This document shows, in pieces, positions 61,286 to 64,000 of a stretch of DNA of 64,000 nt. A program made the position numbers and the translations under genes. Numbering within the stretch: the first letter of the stretch is position 1; each line of letters opens with the position of its first letter. The notes under the pieces are model-generated. The model saw only the letters and a list, made by a program, of their open reading frames with translations, searched no databases and was not told the DNA's origin. The stretch spans positions 558,001 to 622,000 of the forward strand of contig NZ_VFNH01000003.1 of the NCBI RefSeq assembly GCF_006715485.1, read 5' to 3'. The DNA comes from Herbaspirillum sp. SJZ107 (GTDB lineage Bacteria; Pseudomonadota; Gammaproteobacteria; Burkholderiales; Burkholderiaceae_D).

Positions 61286-62428
61286 ATGCTGTTCGATTAC
61301 GAGACTTATAAACTGATCTGGTGGGCCTTCGTCGGCGTGCTGCTGCTCGGCTTCGCGCTGACCGACGGCTTCGACTTCGGCGTCGGCATCGCATTGCCCT
61401 TCGTCGGCCGTACCGACACCGAGCGCCGCATCGTCATCAATTCGATCGGCGCCACCTGGGAAGGCAACCAGACCTGGCTGATCACCGCCGGCGGCGCCCT
61501 GTTCGCGGCCTGGCCGCTGGTGTACGCGGCCGCGTTTTCCGGCTTCTACGTCGCCCTGCTGCTGTGCCTGTTCGCGCTGTTCTTCCGCCCGGTCGGCTTC
61601 GACTACCGCAACAAGCTGCAGGACCCGCGCTGGAGAAGCACCTGGGACTGGTGCCTGTTCGCCGGCGGCTTCGTCCCGCCGGTCATCTTCGGCGTCGCCT
61701 TCGGCAATCTGCTGCAGGGCGTCCCTTTCAGATACGACGACATGCTGCGCCTCGAATACACGGGCAGCTTCTTCGACCTGCTGAATCCCTTCGGCCTGCT
61801 GTGCGGCGTGCTGTCCCTTGCCATGCTGGCGCTGCACGGCGCGACTTGGCTGCAGCAAAAGACCGAAGGCGCCGTAGCCGAACGGGCGCGCCTGATGGCG
61901 ATGGGCGCAGCGATGCTGACCATCGCACTGTTCGCGGCCGGCGGGCTGTGGATCGCCACCGGCATCGAGGGTTATCGGATTGCCGCCATGCCGGATGCGA
62001 ACAGCGTGTTCCTGCCCGCCGCCAAGACGGTGACCCGGGCCACCGGGGCCTGGCTCGACAACTTCGGCCGCTGGCCGCTGCTGTGGGTCCTGCCGATCAT
62101 GGGCCTGGGCGGCGCGCTTCTTTCCTGCGTGTTCAGCGCCGTGCGCCGTTCGCTGCCGGCTTTCCTGTCCAGCGGCCTGGCAGTGACCGGCGTCGTGTTG
62201 ACCGCCGGTGCCGCCATGTTCCCGTTCGTGATGCCCTCCTCGCTGCTGCCGGCCCACAGCCTGACCGCCTGGGATGCGGTGTCCAGCCACCGCACCCTGT
62301 CCGTGATGTTCTGGGTCGTGATCGTGATGCTGCCGATCGTCAGCTTGTATACGGGCTGGGTGTACCGCGTCATGCGCGGCAAGGTCACGCACCAGCACAT
62401 CCAGGACAACCAGCACACCGCTTATTAA
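61286..62428 (+). CDS. cydB: Cytochrome bd ubiquinol oxidase subunit II
   Basis: A 380-residue polytopic membrane subunit. The start [20 protein letters not shown] and the [13 protein letters not shown] and [20 protein letters not shown] motifs are diagnostic of CydB. About eight membrane helices are visible. It does not bind heme but is required for assembly. cydX follows after 26 bases. Confidence 0.97.
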   Translation: MLFDYETYKLIWWAFVGVLLLGFALTDGFDFGVGIALPFVGRTDTERRIVINSIGATWEGNQTWLITAGGALFAAWPLVYAAAFSGFYVALLLCLFALFFRPVGFDYRNKLQDPRWRSTWDWCLFAGGFVPPVIFGVAFGNLLQGVPFRYDDMLRLEYTGSFFDLLNPFGLLCGVLSLAMLALHGATWLQQKTEGAVAERARLMAMGAAMLTIALFAAGGLWIATGIEGYRIAAMPDANSVFLPAAKTVTRATGAWLDNFGRWPLLWVLPIMGLGGALLSCVFSAVRRSLPAFLSSGLAVTGVVLTAGAAMFPFVMPSSLLPAHSLTAWDAVSSHRTLSVMFWVVIVMLPIVSLYTGWVYRVMRGKVTHQHIQDNQHTAY

Positions 62429-62454
62429 TTCATAAAGAACGAAGGAATACGATC

Positions 62455-62610
62455 ATGTGGTACTTCTCATGGATGCTCGGCCTCGGCTTCGCCATCACGG
62501 TCGCCATCATCAATGCCATCTGGCTCGAGACCAACTATGCGTTCGGCCAGCGCACCGAAGCCGGTACGGAGATGCGCTTCCAGGAAGAGCGCCGCAAGCG
62601 GAAACGCTGA
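62455..62610 (+). CDS. cydX: Cytochrome bd oxidase small subunit CydX
   Basis: A 51-residue one-helix subunit of the bd oxidase. It starts MWYFSWMLGLGFAITVAIIN, the hallmark of CydX (YbgT), and has a basic, charged C-terminus (EERRKRKR) longer than the E. coli protein. The start follows GAAGGAATACGATC. It completes cydABX. Confidence 0.95.
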   Translation: MWYFSWMLGLGFAITVAIINAIWLETNYAFGQRTEAGTEMRFQEERRKRKR

Positions 62611-62788
62611 GCAGCACCGGGGGCATCATTTTTTCTTATACCCCCATCCCCAATCGGTATTTCCGTATACGTCAACTCGTGGCTACACTCCAATAAAAGC
62701 CGCAAAAGCGGATGACGGCCCGCCCCGCCAGGCGCCTACCCGGCGCTGGAGCGAAGGCGGGCCAGTTCACCATACCATTGGAGACACC

Positions 62789-64000
62789 ATGCCCGACACC
62801 GTCCTCGGCCAAGGCGCGCACGCGCCTGCCGTCCCCCCTGCCACGCCTGCGCAGACGCCCGCACGCAAAGACGTCAGCCTCGACGACAAGTACACCGCTA
62901 CAGAAGGCAGGATCTTCCTGTCCGGGATCCAGGCGCTGGTGCGCCTGCCGATGATCCAGAAGCTGCGCGACGAACAGGCGGGCTTGAACACGGCCGGCTT
63001 CGTGTCCGGCTACCGCGGCTCGCCGCTGGGTGGCCTGGACGAAAACTTGTGGAAGGCCAAGGGACACCTGGAAGCCAAAAGCATCCAGTTCGTGCCGGGC
63101 GTGAACGAAGACCTGGCCGCCACCGCCGTCTGGGGTACCCAGACCGTCGACCTGATCGGCCCGGCCAAGCACGACGGCGTATTCGCCATGTGGTATGCCA
63201 AAGGTCCGGGCGTGGACCGCTGCGGCGACGTTTTCAAACACATGAACCATGCCGGCACCAGCAGGCATGGCGGCGTGCTGCTGGTGGCCGGCGACGACCA
63301 CGGCGCCTATTCCTCGACCCTGCCGCACCAGTCCGACCACATCTTCGCCGCCTGCATGATCCCGGTCCTGTACCCGTCCAATGTGCAGGAATACCTGGAC
63401 CTGGGCGTGCACGGCTGGGCGATGTCGCGCTTTTCCGGCTGCGCGGTGGCTTTCAAGGCGCTGGCCGACACGGTCGAATCGAGCGCCTCGGTCGATGCCG
63501 ATCCGTTCCGGGTCGAGGTCAGGATCCCGCAGGACTTTGCGATGCCGGAAGGCGGCCTGAATGCGCGCCTCTCGTCGGTGCCGCTGGGGACCCAGGCGCG
63601 CAACCAGGAAGCGCTGATGCAGGACTATAAGATCTACGCAGCCCTGGCCTATGCGCGCGAAAATAAACTGAACCGCACCGTCATCGACAGTCCGGATGCC
63701 AAGCTCGGCATCATCGCCTCCGGCAAGTCCTACGTCGACGTGCTGGAAGCCCTCGAAGAACTCGGGATCGACGAAGCGATGGCGGCCCAGGTCGGCCTGC
63801 GCGTGTACAAGGTCGCCATGATCTGGCCGCTGGAGCCGGAAGGCGTGCGCGAATTCGCCCAGGGTCTCGAGGAGATCCTGGTGGTCGAGGAAAAGCGCCA
63901 GGTCGTCGAATACCAGCTCAAGGAACAGCTGTACAACTGGCGCGACGACGTCCGGCCGCACATCGTCGGCAAGTTCGACGACAAGGGCGAATGGGTATCG
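62789..64000 (+). CDS. Indolepyruvate ferredoxin oxidoreductase family protein (5' part)
   Basis: The first 404 codons of a large gene that continues past the window. The product belongs to the 2-oxoacid ferredoxin oxidoreductase group with a thiamine-diphosphate fold, which oxidatively decarboxylates aryl- or branched-chain 2-oxoacids to acyl-CoA. Visible motifs are FVSGYRGSPLGGLDENLW, FVPGVNEDLAATAVWGTQ, GDDHGAYSSTLPHQSDH and the late IWPLEPEGV. The ATG follows GGAGACACC. Full-length relatives are over 1,100 residues. A poorly conserved N-terminal Ala/Pro tract is present. Confidence 0.88.
   Translation, partial: MPDTVLGQGAHAPAVPPATPAQTPARKDVSLDDKYTATEGRIFLSGIQALVRLPMIQKLRDEQAGLNTAGFVSGYRGSPLGGLDENLWKAKGHLEAKSIQFVPGVNEDLAATAVWGTQTVDLIGPAKHDGVFAMWYAKGPGVDRCGDVFKHMNHAGTSRHGGVLLVAGDDHGAYSSTLPHQSDHIFAACMIPVLYPSNVQEYLDLGVHGWAMSRFSGCAVAFKALADTVESSASVDADPFRVEVRIPQDFAMPEGGLNARLSSVPLGTQARNQEALMQDYKIYAALAYARENKLNRTVIDSPDAKLGIIASGKSYVDVLEALEELGIDEAMAAQVGLRVYKVAMIWPLEPEGVREFAQGLEEILVVEEKRQVVEYQLKEQLYNWRDDVRPHIVGKFDDKGEWVS

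Noticed and set aside
59696-62416. A 900-codon minus-strand frame opposite cydA and cydB
   Set aside because: Shadow of the two oxidase genes, His/Gln/Arg-rich, with no ribosome site or motif.
62611-62788. Small gene or terminator between cydX and the oxidoreductase gene
   Set aside because: No frame with a ribosome site and no convincing hairpin with T-run; it appears to be a plain promoter region.

Overview
The window is GC-rich, densely coded chromosomal DNA. It most likely comes from a betaproteobacterium of the Burkholderiales, close to Oxalobacteraceae such as Massilia. I infer this from family resemblance and gene neighbourhoods: cobW-dksA-hslVU, gpmA-envC-ctpA-moeB, grxC-secB-gpsA, petABC-sspA-sspB, a tRNA-Thr, and general porins ending in Phe. 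I cannot name the species. I saw no transposase, integrase, phage gene or CRISPR array. Nearly all of the window reads as core or stable accessory chromosome.

Layout. 1-1540: the end of one porin and a complete second porin. 1628-8767: DUF484 protein, xerC, a COG0523 metal GTPase, a cysteine-poor DksA, a protein with an internal repeat and STAS-like segments, and the HslVU protease behind a candidate heat-shock promoter. 8799-9868: a small basic protein and an XRE-type regulator. 9872-21187 (minus strand): a complete type II secretion operon transcribed gspG-H-I-J-K-L-M-N-D-E-F-C. 21305-25796 (minus): gpmA, an EnvC-like activator, ctpA and moeB. 25885-28864 (plus): rhodanese, grxC, secB, an SH3 protein and gpsA. 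28928-31626 (minus): cupin, DUF2461 protein, DegS-like protease and mscL. 31853-36084 (plus): cytochrome bc1 genes petABC, sspA, sspB and tRNA-Thr(UGU). 36151-39150: a periplasmic TPR protein and a desaturase-like membrane protein.

39164-43519 is an RNA-repair island. The minus-strand operon (68-codon gene, rtcB, rtcA) diverges from rtcR. A near-consensus sigma-54 promoter and a perfect inverted repeat lie between them, which is the expected layout for RtcR control. 43634-44784 holds a GIN-domain protein and a BON lipoprotein around a shared terminator.

44875-55499 (minus) is a Tad/Flp pilus locus in the order flp, cpaA, AAA+ ATPase, cpaB, cpaC, small lipoprotein, cpaE, cpaF, tadB, tadC, tadD. 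No TadE, TadF or TadG gene is visible, and the ATPase is not part of the canonical Tad set. A strong terminator sits directly after flp. Upstream of flp is an unusually AT-rich intergenic stretch, then a GGDEF protein and an HD-GYP protein facing each other, which suggests local c-di-GMP control of surface attachment. 58336-62610 carries a LysR regulator and a cydP-cydA-cydB-cydX quinol oxidase operon behind a perfect FNR/ANR box. The window ends inside a large indolepyruvate ferredoxin oxidoreductase-type gene.

I found no system that is clearly new to science. The best candidates for new biology are the small gene leading the rtc operon, the AAA+ ATPase and minimal composition of the Tad locus, and the duplicated STAS-like protein next to hslVU.
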